Below, in pieces: positions 12,323 through 20,756 of a stretch of DNA of 64,000 nucleotides. Numbering within the stretch: position 1 is the stretch's first letter; every line of letters begins with the position of its first letter. The translations under genes were made by a program, and so were the position numbers. The DNA lies in NCBI GenBank assembly GCA_965224285.1, contig OZ245043.1:4278001-4342000 (forward strand), in the 5' to 3' direction. The DNA is from JAJCYK01 sp965224285 (GTDB taxonomy: Bacteria > Bacteroidota > Bacteroidia > Cytophagales > Cyclobacteriaceae). A model generated the notes under the pieces. It made no database searches. It was not told the DNA's origin and saw only the letters and a program-made list of their open reading frames with translations.

Positions 12323-12360
12323 AAAGAGAATCCTGTAACCTACGGGGTTCTCTTTTCTAT
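12323..12360 (+). terminator. Intrinsic terminator of the rRNA operon
   Basis: AAAGAGAATCC (12323-12333) pairs with GGGTTCTCTTT (12345-12355) through 11 bp (one G-U) around an 11-nt loop, followed by TTCTATTT. It is a strong rho-independent terminator directly after 5S rRNA. Confidence 0.85.
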
Positions 12361-12395
12361 TTAGGCTCAATCAAAAGGCTATGACCTACAGGTAG

Positions 12396-12413
12396 TCGTC
12401 GCCAGATTTTATT
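12396..12413 (+). repeat. Duplicate of the 5S rRNA 3' tail
   Basis: TCGTCGCCAGATTTTATT is an exact copy of 12301-12318, the end of 5S rRNA plus its flank. It is preceded by GTAG as in the original (one G fewer). It lies immediately before the first unit of the repeat field, so it probably marks a duplication or insertion junction. Confidence 0.7.
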
Positions 12414-12414
12414 T

Positions 12415-13043
12415 ACAGGTAAGAACAAACAGCGCGAAATCCCAAGGTTGGCTTTTGACGCGCCATTTTAAATTGTAATACCCCCATACCTGGATTAAGT
12501 TTGGAACTTAATCCGCTTTGAAAATGAGATTGATAAGGTCCAATGCTAGATAACAACCCGAAATAAATTAGATCTTCTTTTCGGCTTAAGTTACGCAAGC
12601 TAAACTTAAGCCAGATGTGGGGCAACAGGTAAGAACAAACAGCGCGAAATCCGAAGGTTGGCTTTTGACGCGCCATTTTAAGTTGTAACCCCCATACCTG
12701 GATTAAGTTTGGAACTTAATCCGCTTTGATAATGAGATTGATAAGGTCCGATCCTGGATAACAACCTGAAATAAAATTAGATCTTTCTTTTCGGCTTAAG
12801 TTACGCAAGCTAAACTTAAGCCAGATGTGGGGCAACAGGCAAGAACAAACAGCGCGAAATCCGAAGGTTGGCTTTTGACGCGCCATTTTAAGTTGTAACC
12901 CCCATACCTGGATTAAGATTTGGAACTTAATCCGCTTTGATAATGAGATTGATAAGGTCCAAGGCTAGATAACAACCTGTAATAAATTAGATCTTCTCTT
13001 TCCAGCTTAAGTTACGCCAGCTAAACTTAAGCCAGGGGTGGGG
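12415..13043 (+). repeat. Three tandem 210-bp repeats (type A)
   Basis: Unit starts ACAGGT/ACAGGC recur at 12415, 12625 and 12835, exactly 210 bp apart, with only scattered differences between units. Each unit has two parts. The first is a segment of about 65 bp bounded by GCGCG/CGCGC. The second, about 145 bp, carries two hairpins: GGATTAAGT-TTGGA-ACTTAATCC (first copy 12492-12514) and GGCTTAAGTT with AACTTAAGCC (first copy 12583-12612). A minus-strand frame across units 1 and 2 (12413-12676) repeats its own start and looks like an artefact of the repeat. No gene is supported. Confidence 0.9.
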
Positions 13044-13591
13044 CTATGACCTACGCTGAAGGTCATGGAGGTGAAAGGTCGATTGTAATTTAAAATGGTC
13101 ATGATGGAACCAATACAGCCATTGGATTGGGATCCAGCATAATCGTCACTCGGGACACCCGAGCGACAGAATTAATAAATATTTTATAACTAGTAACCCG
13201 AATCAGTCGCTTGCCTATCTGGCGAGTGACAGCTATGCCGGTTGACCATCATTAAGGACCTTTGACTGTTTATAAATTAATACATAATCAGTAAGTTAAT
13301 CTATAGGCATAAGCATTCGCAGTCGAGCAATCATTAAGTCAGCAATCATTAAGTCAGGAGCAGGTTTACATGGTTATACTAGCTTTTAATCAACCGAAAA
13401 GACCCCCATCTAAACTGATCAAAGAAGAACACAAAGGAAAAATCCGAAGCCTGATACCTGGATTAAGTTTGGCACTTAATCCGCTTTGATAATGAGAGAT
13501 TGATAAGGTCCGATCCTAGATAACAACCTGAAATAAAATAGATCTTCTTTTCGGCTTAAGTTACGCCAGCTAAACTTAAGGGGTGGTGAGG
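13044..13591 (+). repeat. 548-bp repeat (type B), copy 1
   Basis: Begins with the hairpin ATGACCT-ACGCTGA-AGGTCAT. It contains the palindromic element at 13101-13252 and the doubled phrase AGCAATCATTAAGTC (about 13327-13357). Its last 140 bp are a fourth copy of the hairpin half of type A, with the GGATTAAGT hairpin at 13460-13482. The next copy starts at 13592 and differs at only a few positions, so the duplication is recent or kept homogeneous. No protein-coding frame of note was found on either strand. Confidence 0.9.
13101..13252. repeat. Palindromic, MITE-like element inside type B copy 1
   Basis: The ends are imperfect inverted repeats, ATGATGGAACC (13101-13111) and GGTTGACCATCAT (13240-13252). 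Inside them, CAGCATAATCGTCACTCGGG is complementary to GGCGAGTGACAGCTATGCC. The core can fold as one long stem or as two separate hairpins (CTCGGG-ACA-CCCGAG, and GTCGCTTGCC with GGCGAGTGAC). There is no coding capacity. It resembles a small non-autonomous element or a structured RNA. No target-site duplication was established. Confidence 0.5.
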
Positions 13592-14140
13592 CTATGACCT
13601 ACGCTGAAGGTCATGGAGGTGAAAGGTCGATTGTAATTTAAAATGGGCATGATGGAACCAATACAGCCATTGGATTGGGATCCAGCATAATCGTCACTCG
13701 GGACACCCGAGCGACAGAATTAATAAATATTTTATAACTAGTAACCCGAATCAGTCGCTTGCCTATCTGGCGAGTGACAGCTATGCCGGTTGACCATCAT
13801 TAAGGACCTTTGACTGTTTATAAATTAATACATAATCAGTAAGTTAATCTATAGGCATAAGCATTCGCAGTCGAGCAATCATTAAGTCAGCAATCATTAA
13901 GTCAGGAGCAGGTTTACATGGTTATACTAGCTTTTAATCAACCGAAAAGACCCCCACCTAAACTGATCAAAGAAGAACACAAAGGAAAAATCCGAAGCCT
14001 GATACCTGGGATTAAGTTTGGCACTTAATCCGCTTTGATAATGAGATTGATATGGTCCGATCCTAGATAACAACCTGAAATAAATTAGATCTTCTTTTCG
14101 GCTTAAGTTACGCCAGCTAAACTTAAGCCAGATGTGGGGC
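13592..14140 (+). repeat. 548-bp repeat (type B), copy 2
   Basis: Near-identical to 13044-13591. The differences seen are GGTCATG/GGGCATG, CCCATCT/CCCACCT, an extra G before ATTAAG, and GAGAGATT/GAGATT. It carries the palindromic element at 13649-13800 and the fifth GGATTAAGT hairpin at 14009-14031. A shortened extra CTAAACTTAAGCC follows at about 14141-14153, after which the sequence becomes unique up to the lipoprotein gene. Confidence 0.9.
13649..13800. repeat. Palindromic, MITE-like element inside type B copy 2
   Basis: Second copy of the element at 13101-13252, offset by exactly 548 bp, with the same terminal and internal inverted repeats. It was copied as part of the larger unit and not inserted independently. 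Confidence 0.5.
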
Positions 14141-14243
14141 TAAACTTAAGCCAGCGAAGATGGCAGTAGCCGCCTTAATTACTCCTGCGGTTTTGGTATC
14201 ACCGCCATGATTTGAACTTTACACTCTGTGGGTTATCACACTA

Positions 14244-14277
14244 ATTGCGTAAATAAGGGATGTTTTCCTTAAATTTG
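14244..14277 (+). promoter_or_regulatory. Promoter of the LEA-like lipoprotein gene
   Basis: ATTG (14244-14247), 22 nt, then TAAATTTG (14270-14277), an exact -7 match with slightly long spacing. Transcription would start near 14284. This supports the ATG at 14293 over an upstream in-frame ATG at 14260. Confidence 0.5.
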
Positions 14278-14292
14278 ACGTTATTAGATTCT

Positions 14293-14754
14293 ATGAAGTA
14301 CTTCCTATTTATTCGAATACTCCCATTATTTTTGATTGTTGGCTTAATAGCCTGTGGGAAGCCGGAAAGGCCAAAGTTTGTAAGTATCAAGAGTTTGGAA
14401 GTTAAGGATTTTACTGAAAAGAAGGTCACATTGGCAGGGGAAGCAGTGCTCCATAATCCCAATAAATTTGCCGTTACCCTCAAAGAAATTGATGTGTCGG
14501 TTACAGTAAATGATAATGCCGTAGGGAAAGTCAATCAGATTGGGGATATGCAGATCCCCGGTAATGCTGAATTCGATGTGCCATTAGTGATTGACTTTAC
14601 CCCCAATGAAGTATATGATAATCTACTTACCGGTATTATGAGTATTCTCAGTAAAGGTGAACTGGAAGTGCATTACGTGGGCGTTATAAGAATGAAAGTT
14701 GCTGGTGTCCTTTTTAAAGTTCCGGTGGATCACCGTGACGAAGTGAAGATCTAA
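14293..14754 (+). CDS. LEA type 2 (WHy-domain) lipoprotein
   Basis: Small lipoprotein of 153 residues. The N terminus from the chosen Met reads MKYFLFIRILPLFLIVGLIAC, a signal peptide ending in a lipobox with Cys21. The rest is a beta-rich domain with the HNPNKFAVTLKEIDVSV pattern of LEA-2/WHy proteins (conserved Asn-Pro, alternating hydrophobic strands). Bacterial members are envelope proteins of unclear function. An in-frame ATG at 14260 would add 11 residues, but it lies upstream of the likely promoter -7 box and spoils the signal peptide. Its stop codon overlaps the stop of the facing M16 gene (CTAA at 14751-14754). Confidence 0.8.
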   Translation: MKYFLFIRILPLFLIVGLIACGKPERPKFVSIKSLEVKDFTEKKVTLAGEAVLHNPNKFAVTLKEIDVSVTVNDNAVGKVNQIGDMQIPGNAEFDVPLVIDFTPNEVYDNLLTGIMSILSKGELEVHYVGVIRMKVAGVLFKVPVDHRDEVKI

Positions 14755-16025
14755 CCTACCATTACTTTACTAAAATGCGAGGGCTGAAGGTGAACCTGGC
14801 TTATTTCCATTATATCTTCAGGGGTAGTTTGTTGGAGGGACTGGAAAAATCGGTGGTAATATTCATATCCTAACCCGCTAAAGTATATTTGCTTGAACTT
14901 GTCAGCCAAGGCAAATGGAGTATCGATCTCTGCACTATAAGAACCGGCCAGATAATTGCAAACTGTGACCAACTCTTCCTTGGGTACCGGTTCGTGTTGA
15001 AGCTTATTAACCTCTTTCCAAATCTCTTCCACTGTTTGGTCCCGAAATTCCTTTTTAACTTCAGCGCCGATCACCATCATTTGCCCTTTTAACAAATGAT
15101 TGAGGCTGGAATGTATGCCGTAAGTATAGCCTTTCTCCTCTCTAATGTTTTTCATAAGCCTTGATCCAAAATATCCTCCCAAAATCTCATTGGCAATAAC
15201 CAGTTTAAAATAATCCTGATGATCCCTCGATAAAGTGGGTTTACCTAAGCGAATGGTAGATTGAAGACTGGACTCCCGGTTTATAATCTCCTCATGAGGT
15301 TGATAGGGTAAGAACTCAGTCTCCGGGGATTTCGTAGGGCCGGAGGGTATTATACTTCCCAGATGTGAGTTGATCCGGTCCATATCCTTAGGCTTTACCA
15401 AGCCGCTTATTACAATCTCAAAGCTATTTTCTACGCTGTGTTTATAGTGCTTACGGGTATCGTCGCTGGTGATCTCCTGAATGTTCTCGGCTTTCAGGCT
15501 TTTACCGTAAGGATGCCCATTGAAGAGATGCTCTCTCAGCTTTCTTGAGGCAATGAAATTATTCTTTTCCAAGTCTACCTGCAGCCGGTTGAGCTTAATT
15601 TGCTTTAAATTTTCTAACTCGTTTTCACCGAAAGCCGGAGCGGAAATCATTTCCCGTAGTACCGGCAACAATTCTTCCAGGTGCTTATTTAAGGCATGGA
15701 TGGTTAAGGTAATAAAGTCGAATCCTGGAGTAATGGTTAAAAAGGCTCCCAGCCCGTCAAAAAAATCGGATAGTGCTGCTGAGGAGTATGACTCAGTTCC
15801 TTCGGATAGCATTTTTCCCGTAAAATAGCTTATGCCCGGTCGCTGTTCAGACCGTTTGCCGGCCTGGAAAATCACTTCCATGCGCACTACCGGTTGCACA
15901 CCTGCATTAATAAAATGGAGTTTATTCCCATTTTCCAGAGTGAATTCCCTGGCCTCAATAAGCTCAGGTTGCTCGATAGTATGGAATTGGGGAGGGACTG
16001 ATCGGTCTAGGATTGGTTCATTCAA
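14751..16025 (-). CDS. M16-family peptidase-like protein, catalytic motif lost
   Basis: A 424-residue protein with the two-lobe fold of M16B (processing-peptidase-like) proteins. The zinc motif HxxEH expected at residues 67-71 reads YFTGK (context GISYFTGKMLSEGT), so all three zinc/catalytic residues are gone. The second lobe keeps the REEKGYTYGIHSS segment typical of M16 partner subunits. Such inactive subunits normally pair with an active M16 encoded next to them, but no active partner lies in this window. No signal peptide is evident. It is 12 bp downstream of porV, so it ends the pssA-porU-porV group. A scaffold or chaperone-like role is possible but not shown. Confidence 0.85.
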   Translation of the reverse strand: MNEPILDRSVPPQFHTIEQPELIEAREFTLENGNKLHFINAGVQPVVRMEVIFQAGKRSEQRPGISYFTGKMLSEGTESYSSAALSDFFDGLGAFLTITPGFDFITLTIHALNKHLEELLPVLREMISAPAFGENELENLKQIKLNRLQVDLEKNNFIASRKLREHLFNGHPYGKSLKAENIQEITSDDTRKHYKHSVENSFEIVISGLVKPKDMDRINSHLGSIIPSGPTKSPETEFLPYQPHEEIINRESSLQSTIRLGKPTLSRDHQDYFKLVIANEILGGYFGSRLMKNIREEKGYTYGIHSSLNHLLKGQMMVIGAEVKKEFRDQTVEEIWKEVNKLQHEPVPKEELVTVCNYLAGSYSAEIDTPFALADKFKQIYFSGLGYEYYHRFFQSLQQTTPEDIMEISQVHLQPSHFSKVMVG

Positions 16026-16037
16026 GGAGCGCTGTAT

Positions 16038-17255
16038 TTAGTTATCCCCTTGCCCCTCAAAATTAAATACCAGGGTGAATCTCAAAGTTTCCGCTAGAGG
16101 GTGCTCCTGCTCAGTAGGGACCAAATAGGCAAAATCAATCCCGAAGACCTGATATCTGAAACCGACTCCTACGGTAAAATACTTGCGGTCTCCTTTATTT
16201 TGGTGTTCGTAAAAATAGCCGGCTCTGGCGGCAAATACCTGGTTGTACCAATATTCAGCTCCCAGAGATACCATTACTTCCTGCATTTCTTCGCTAAAGC
16301 CTCCGGGAGCGTCTCCAAACGATCCGAACATGCCTGAAATTACCCCGCGGTTGGGATTACGTCCTTCCTTGATAACCGGATTACCATTAGAATCCACCAC
16401 TATTTCGCCATTGCTATCGGTTTCGAAGATCGGAGGGGAGGGTACCATTAATTTATTAAGATCCAGGGCCAGGGTGATGGTATTGTAGGGATCGAACTGG
16501 GTGTGAAAGGCGGTACCCAATCTTAGATTAGTGGGGAGAAAATCTTTGGTCTCATCGTTTAAATAGGAGATCTTGCCGCCGATATTGGATATCGATCCTG
16601 CAAAGGCAATGTTAGAAGTAGTGGCGCCTACAGTAATGTCTTTTTGGTAATAAACACCAATATCACCGGCAACCGAAGTCCCGGGCTTGGTATCATTTCC
16701 CAGGGAGGCGATATTTTGGGTGAGATTGCTGTGGATGAAACGTACACTGACCCCAATCCCCAGATTCTCACTGAGCTTCCGGCTATAGGTGCCACCCAAG
16801 GACCATTCGCGGGGCCTTACCGAACCGGTGGGATTACCCCCTCCGTCAAATAAAAAAATGTCACCAAGATCAAAATACCGTAAGGCTAAGCCGACGGCTT
16901 GATCATCAGATAGTTTTTTATATCCTGAAAGATAGGAAATGGACATATCGTCCACGATTTTGCTAAGCCAGGGCGTATAGCTGATGGAAAAACCTAAATC
17001 CTGTTCAATAAATGCCAATTTGCCGGCATTCCAATAGGTAGCGTTGGCATCAGGGCTTATGGCTCCCCCGGCATCTCCCATAGATGCCGCCCGGGCATCC
17101 GGACTTATGGATAAAAAACCGGTAGCCGTAGTGATTACCCGCCGGGTGGAATCCTGACCAATGGGGTTTTGAGCGAACGACTGCTGAAATAGCCCAAGAG
17201 ATAGGCCTATTACCGTCGCTATGGTTATAATATTTTGGCTATTTCTGCTCATCAA
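16038..17255 (-). CDS. porV: Type IX secretion system outer-membrane protein PorV
   Basis: PorV (LptO) is an outer-membrane beta-barrel that collects cargo from the SprA translocon and delivers it to the PorU attachment complex. The 405-residue protein has a signal peptide ending near SFAQ and the PorV N-terminal hallmark GFLSISPDARAASMGDAG, followed by ISPDANATYWNAGKLAF and repeated amphipathic strands. It belongs to the FadL-like barrel superfamily but this N-terminal signature is specific. The gene follows porU with an 18-bp gap and precedes the M16-like gene by 12 bp, so it is probably one transcript. An insertion-like Asn/Gly-rich loop occurs near residue 280. Confidence 0.92.
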   Translation of the reverse strand: MMSRNSQNIITIATVIGLSLGLFQQSFAQNPIGQDSTRRVITTATGFLSISPDARAASMGDAGGAISPDANATYWNAGKLAFIEQDLGFSISYTPWLSKIVDDMSISYLSGYKKLSDDQAVGLALRYFDLGDIFLFDGGGNPTGSVRPREWSLGGTYSRKLSENLGIGVSVRFIHSNLTQNIASLGNDTKPGTSVAGDIGVYYQKDITVGATTSNIAFAGSISNIGGKISYLNDETKDFLPTNLRLGTAFHTQFDPYNTITLALDLNKLMVPSPPIFETDSNGEIVVDSNGNPVIKEGRNPNRGVISGMFGSFGDAPGGFSEEMQEVMVSLGAEYWYNQVFAARAGYFYEHQNKGDRKYFTVGVGFRYQVFGIDFAYLVPTEQEHPLAETLRFTLVFNFEGQGDN

Positions 17256-17273
17256 TTTCAGTTTGCAATTTAA

Positions 17274-20200
17274 TCATTTTATCAATACCAGTTTTCGAAA
17301 AGCCTCACTTTTATGCCCTGTAGTCAGGGAATTGACCACCACTTTATAGAGGTATAAACCGCTTTTTAAAGGGGCTCCACCTTCATCCGCACCGTTCCAA
17401 TCAATACCATCCAAAGTTGAAGGGCTTTCCGTAAATTCTTTTTCAATGATCCGCACAATTTGTCCCTTTTGATCATAGATCTCAATAGCTATATGCAGTG
17501 TTTCTCCAGCTTGGTTGTGGTCGATGTGAAATGTGGTTGATAAATTAAACGGATTAGGGTAATTCATTACCCGATGTAGTGCTAATGCCGGATTTTCCAC
17601 GACCACAAACTCTAACGTCGCTTCATTGGAGTTATTGTATACATCCCATGCCTTTAAATTTAGCGTATAATCACCTTCTTCCAGGTCAGTCAAGGGGTAA
17701 TTGACCCAGCCATTGGTATAGCTATCCAATTCTGCCAGGTAAAAATCGTTAAGTTTAACCGGCTCATCATGGTTTAAGCTCATGGTAATATCCTGCCCAA
17801 ATCCGGTATTGCTGATATTTATACCACTACTATCTGACAGATGCGCTAATAATTGGGTGTCGGACCCCGTGGCACCGCCACTTTTGAAAGTGATATCGTC
17901 CATAAAAAGCCTGATTTCAGGGGGGTCCCTATCTGGTATAGGATTGGGGTTGCTGCCGCCTACTTTAAAGGATATTTCTGCCCCTCCGGCATCAATTAAG
18001 CCATTCCCGTCAGCGCTATACAGGCTTATTTTACCGGAGCCAATTTGATAGTTAATATTTTTGGGCACTACAAAACTCAGCTTAAATCTTCCCTGTTCAA
18101 TACTGGATGATCCCCTAAACAGTATGCTGTTACGCTCCTTAAAACTAAATACTGCTTGGCCGTCACTGCCCAGCGTTCTTGAAGTAGTTTGCTTATCAAA
18201 TACCGTAACCTGTGCGGTCCCCTGATAATTCTGCAGTAATCTCCCGTCAGTATCCCTAACCTCGCCTTCTATACTCACTAAACTGAGTGCTTCCAGAGTA
18301 TCCGTCAATACTGCGGCCCCGTTTTCAATACTGGTAATAACCAGATTATACCGTGGATATGCCAGTTTCATGGATGGATCGCCCAATAGGGAGAAGTTGC
18401 GGTTAGCTACAATGGTGTGGCTGTCGTTCTTAACAAAACGGAATATTTCTCCCAGGGTGGGAAAGCCATTTTCGGTGGCTTCTAGGGCCACCTGGTAAAA
18501 GGCTCGGTTCAGAATAAAATTTTTGCTGGCAAATACCGGTCTGGCAGTAGTAACTAGTCCAATTGCCCCGCCGTTAGGATTGGTAATCAATTTTTCAGCT
18601 CCGGAGATCCGAGCCGGGTCGTCATGACGTCCGAATTCACAAGTAGCAGTTACAAAAAACGGTAGGCGCTGGTAATTTTCCCAACTATCGATCATACTTT
18701 GATTTAAGATGGTTTCATCAGCCCACCGAAACTCGCTTCCGTGACCTGTGTAGTTAATGATCAGAGCCCCTTTTTTGATAATGTCGTTAATGGCAGTATT
18801 GACAACTTCAGCACTTTCTCCATTGGGTGTTTTTTGCTGAGGAAAAGCATCAAGAAATACTTTATGAACATTGAAGTTATGGCTGGCAGTATCCACTAAA
18901 TCCGCTAGGTGGTTGGCATCTCTTTGATGAAGATTGAAGTCTCCGTCATCAGCTATATAATAGATATCCTGACGCCAGCGCCCCAGGCTTTCTGGACTGG
19001 TAGCATAATGTATTAGTTTATCCACTACCGTTCTTGCCTGCTGGGAACTGGTAACTGGTAGTCGCCCTACGCTAATATCCATAATGTGGCCACCACTGCC
19101 AGACAGCTGTTCCCGCCACATACCTTCTTCTGCATCCAGGAAGGTGAAGAAGTCATCTGAATTATGGCTAAAGATCGGGTCAAGCGAATTGCGTGACTGG
19201 TAAGTGGGCACGTAATTGGTATTGCCGGTTCGAATATCCTTGTAATCATAAGATCCCCGGCCAAATAATAGCAGATATTTTAATTGAGTACTTTTTTGGT
19301 AGAGGAACCGTACATAATCTCTAATTGCAGTTACATCCTGCGAACCTGAACTAAATTCATTATAAATCTCCTCCGGAGTCACCACCAGGGTGGTTAGTCC
19401 GTCGTGGCTGGCTCTGAAGTCCGCTAGACGCTCTGCCTGCTGACGCCAACTGGGATGAGTAATAATCAATAGATCAGGGGTTGGGTAACTTTTAATATCT
19501 TGATTATTAACGGGGGTGGCTGATAAGGGGGCGGGAAAATCTTCTCCCCTAAATATTATATATTCCCTCAGCTGGTTGGATGTTGAGCCAAAGGTTATTA
19601 CTCCATTGGCATATTGATAATTTTGGATGGTAACATTTTGCGGATCGGTGATGTCCCAGATAATAACCTGCTCCATATCGCTACGAATGCTGTAAGAGGC
19701 ATTTACTTCATCTAAGCTTCGCGGTTCTCTGAAGCGAAGGGGCTGGCCTCTAAATTCAAGATCAGACTCAAAGGTTAACAGCAGGTAATCCAAATTCCCC
19801 CGTCCCCCTGAAGAAGTACTATAGCTGAGATCAAGATCAATTTGGTCGCTTCCGGCAATAAGGTTTTGATCAATGGTAAGAGTATCTATAGCCGCTACCC
19901 CTTCCGGATCGTAAGTATCGCTACCAATGGCGGTGATATCAAAAGACCCTACACCCATTCCGTTTGCAGCAAGTTGCACGGTAGCGGTGCTCTCACTGCG
20001 ATTGATCACCCGGGTGATCAAAGATAATGATCCTTCATTAGTTAGAGGTGCCAGGTTTTCGAAGGCCAGGTGTAAAGTATTTTGGTTATTAACGATTTCC
20101 CCATACCATTCCCTGCCTGAATTAAGCAAGTTTTCCAGGTCTTGTTCATGTACCCGGTAGTCGGTAAAGGTATTAAATTCAACCCCCACTTTGCCCAGGT

Positions 20201-20669
20201 CCGCAGTTATGCCCATTCTTTTACCGACAGCCTCATCCCAATTTAGGAAGTGAAATACGGTATCGGCATATATGTTCCGTTGATATTTCAGGTTCCCTTG
20301 ATTATCAATCTTTTGCAAATGAGGGCCTCCGGTATAAAACAGGATTAAGTCGTTTGCATCGAAACTGCCGTCCTCCAGACCAATTGCGTATAAGGCATTT
20401 TCCGCAAGATCAAATGGGCGTGGCTCATCATTGGCTTGGGGTAGAAGTCCACCGGGTTGCCCAAAAAGCCTTAAATTTTCAGGGTCAATGCCCTGAGGGT
20501 TTATTCCTAATTCCTGTAATAATTGAAAGTCGATTTTATAGATGCCCTCCTGGGTAATGCCTAGCTTGGCCCATTTGCCAGAAGACAAAACGGATTGAGC
20601 TTGTCCAGACTGGGAGCTGACAAAATTAAATAGTAATACCAATCCGATATATGCAACCCTAGTTACCAT
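17274..20669 (-). CDS. porU: Type IX secretion system sortase PorU (C25 gingipain-like)
   Basis: PorU removes the C-terminal sorting domain of type IX cargo at the cell surface and attaches the protein to lipopolysaccharide. The 1131 residues are a usual length. After a signal peptide and N-terminal beta domains comes the C25 peptidase domain. Its catalytic His is in NYTGHGSEF (near residue 642) and Cys in TATCEFGRHDDP (near 676), both intact. The C terminus has its own sorting-domain-like module with NYPNPFN and GLYLYKVVV. It sits directly upstream of porV, a known functional partner. Together with sprA in this window it indicates a working type IX system, with other components encoded elsewhere. 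Confidence 0.93.
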   Translation of the reverse strand: MVTRVAYIGLVLLFNFVSSQSGQAQSVLSSGKWAKLGITQEGIYKIDFQLLQELGINPQGIDPENLRLFGQPGGLLPQANDEPRPFDLAENALYAIGLEDGSFDANDLILFYTGGPHLQKIDNQGNLKYQRNIYADTVFHFLNWDEAVGKRMGITADLGKVGVEFNTFTDYRVHEQDLENLLNSGREWYGEIVNNQNTLHLAFENLAPLTNEGSLSLITRVINRSESTATVQLAANGMGVGSFDITAIGSDTYDPEGVAAIDTLTIDQNLIAGSDQIDLDLSYSTSSGGRGNLDYLLLTFESDLEFRGQPLRFREPRSLDEVNASYSIRSDMEQVIIWDITDPQNVTIQNYQYANGVITFGSTSNQLREYIIFRGEDFPAPLSATPVNNQDIKSYPTPDLLIITHPSWRQQAERLADFRASHDGLTTLVVTPEEIYNEFSSGSQDVTAIRDYVRFLYQKSTQLKYLLLFGRGSYDYKDIRTGNTNYVPTYQSRNSLDPIFSHNSDDFFTFLDAEEGMWREQLSGSGGHIMDISVGRLPVTSSQQARTVVDKLIHYATSPESLGRWRQDIYYIADDGDFNLHQRDANHLADLVDTASHNFNVHKVFLDAFPQQKTPNGESAEVVNTAINDIIKKGALIINYTGHGSEFRWADETILNQSMIDSWENYQRLPFFVTATCEFGRHDDPARISGAEKLITNPNGGAIGLVTTARPVFASKNFILNRAFYQVALEATENGFPTLGEIFRFVKNDSHTIVANRNFSLLGDPSMKLAYPRYNLVITSIENGAAVLTDTLEALSLVSIEGEVRDTDGRLLQNYQGTAQVTVFDKQTTSRTLGSDGQAVFSFKERNSILFRGSSSIEQGRFKLSFVVPKNINYQIGSGKISLYSADGNGLIDAGGAEISFKVGGSNPNPIPDRDPPEIRLFMDDITFKSGGATGSDTQLLAHLSDSSGINISNTGFGQDITMSLNHDEPVKLNDFYLAELDSYTNGWVNYPLTDLEEGDYTLNLKAWDVYNNSNEATLEFVVVENPALALHRVMNYPNPFNLSTTFHIDHNQAGETLHIAIEIYDQKGQIVRIIEKEFTESPSTLDGIDWNGADEGGAPLKSGLYLYKVVVNSLTTGHKSEAFRKLVLIK

Positions 20670-20756
20670 ATTAAGGCTGTATTTTTAGTAACCATAATGG
20701 GGTTGCATATGTTCCCACGCTTATGGTTAATAATGCCATCGTTCAGGTCTAATGGA

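Noticed and set aside
12413..12676. An 87-residue minus-strand frame beginning MARQKPTFGFRAV.
   Set aside because: Its start phrase recurs at the C-terminal end because it spans two 210-bp repeats. It has no family features and lies in a non-coding repeat field.
12415..14140. Possible CRISPR array.
   Set aside because: The units are 210 and 548 bp with no 25-40-bp repeats alternating with unique spacers, and no cas genes are nearby.
12361..14292. Insertion sequence with transposase.
   Set aside because: No transposase or other coding frame is present on either strand; only small palindromes and tandem repeats.
14260..14292. Upstream ATG for the LEA-like lipoprotein.
   Set aside because: It precedes the -7 box and adds residues before the signal peptide; ATG 14293 gives a proper lipoprotein signal.
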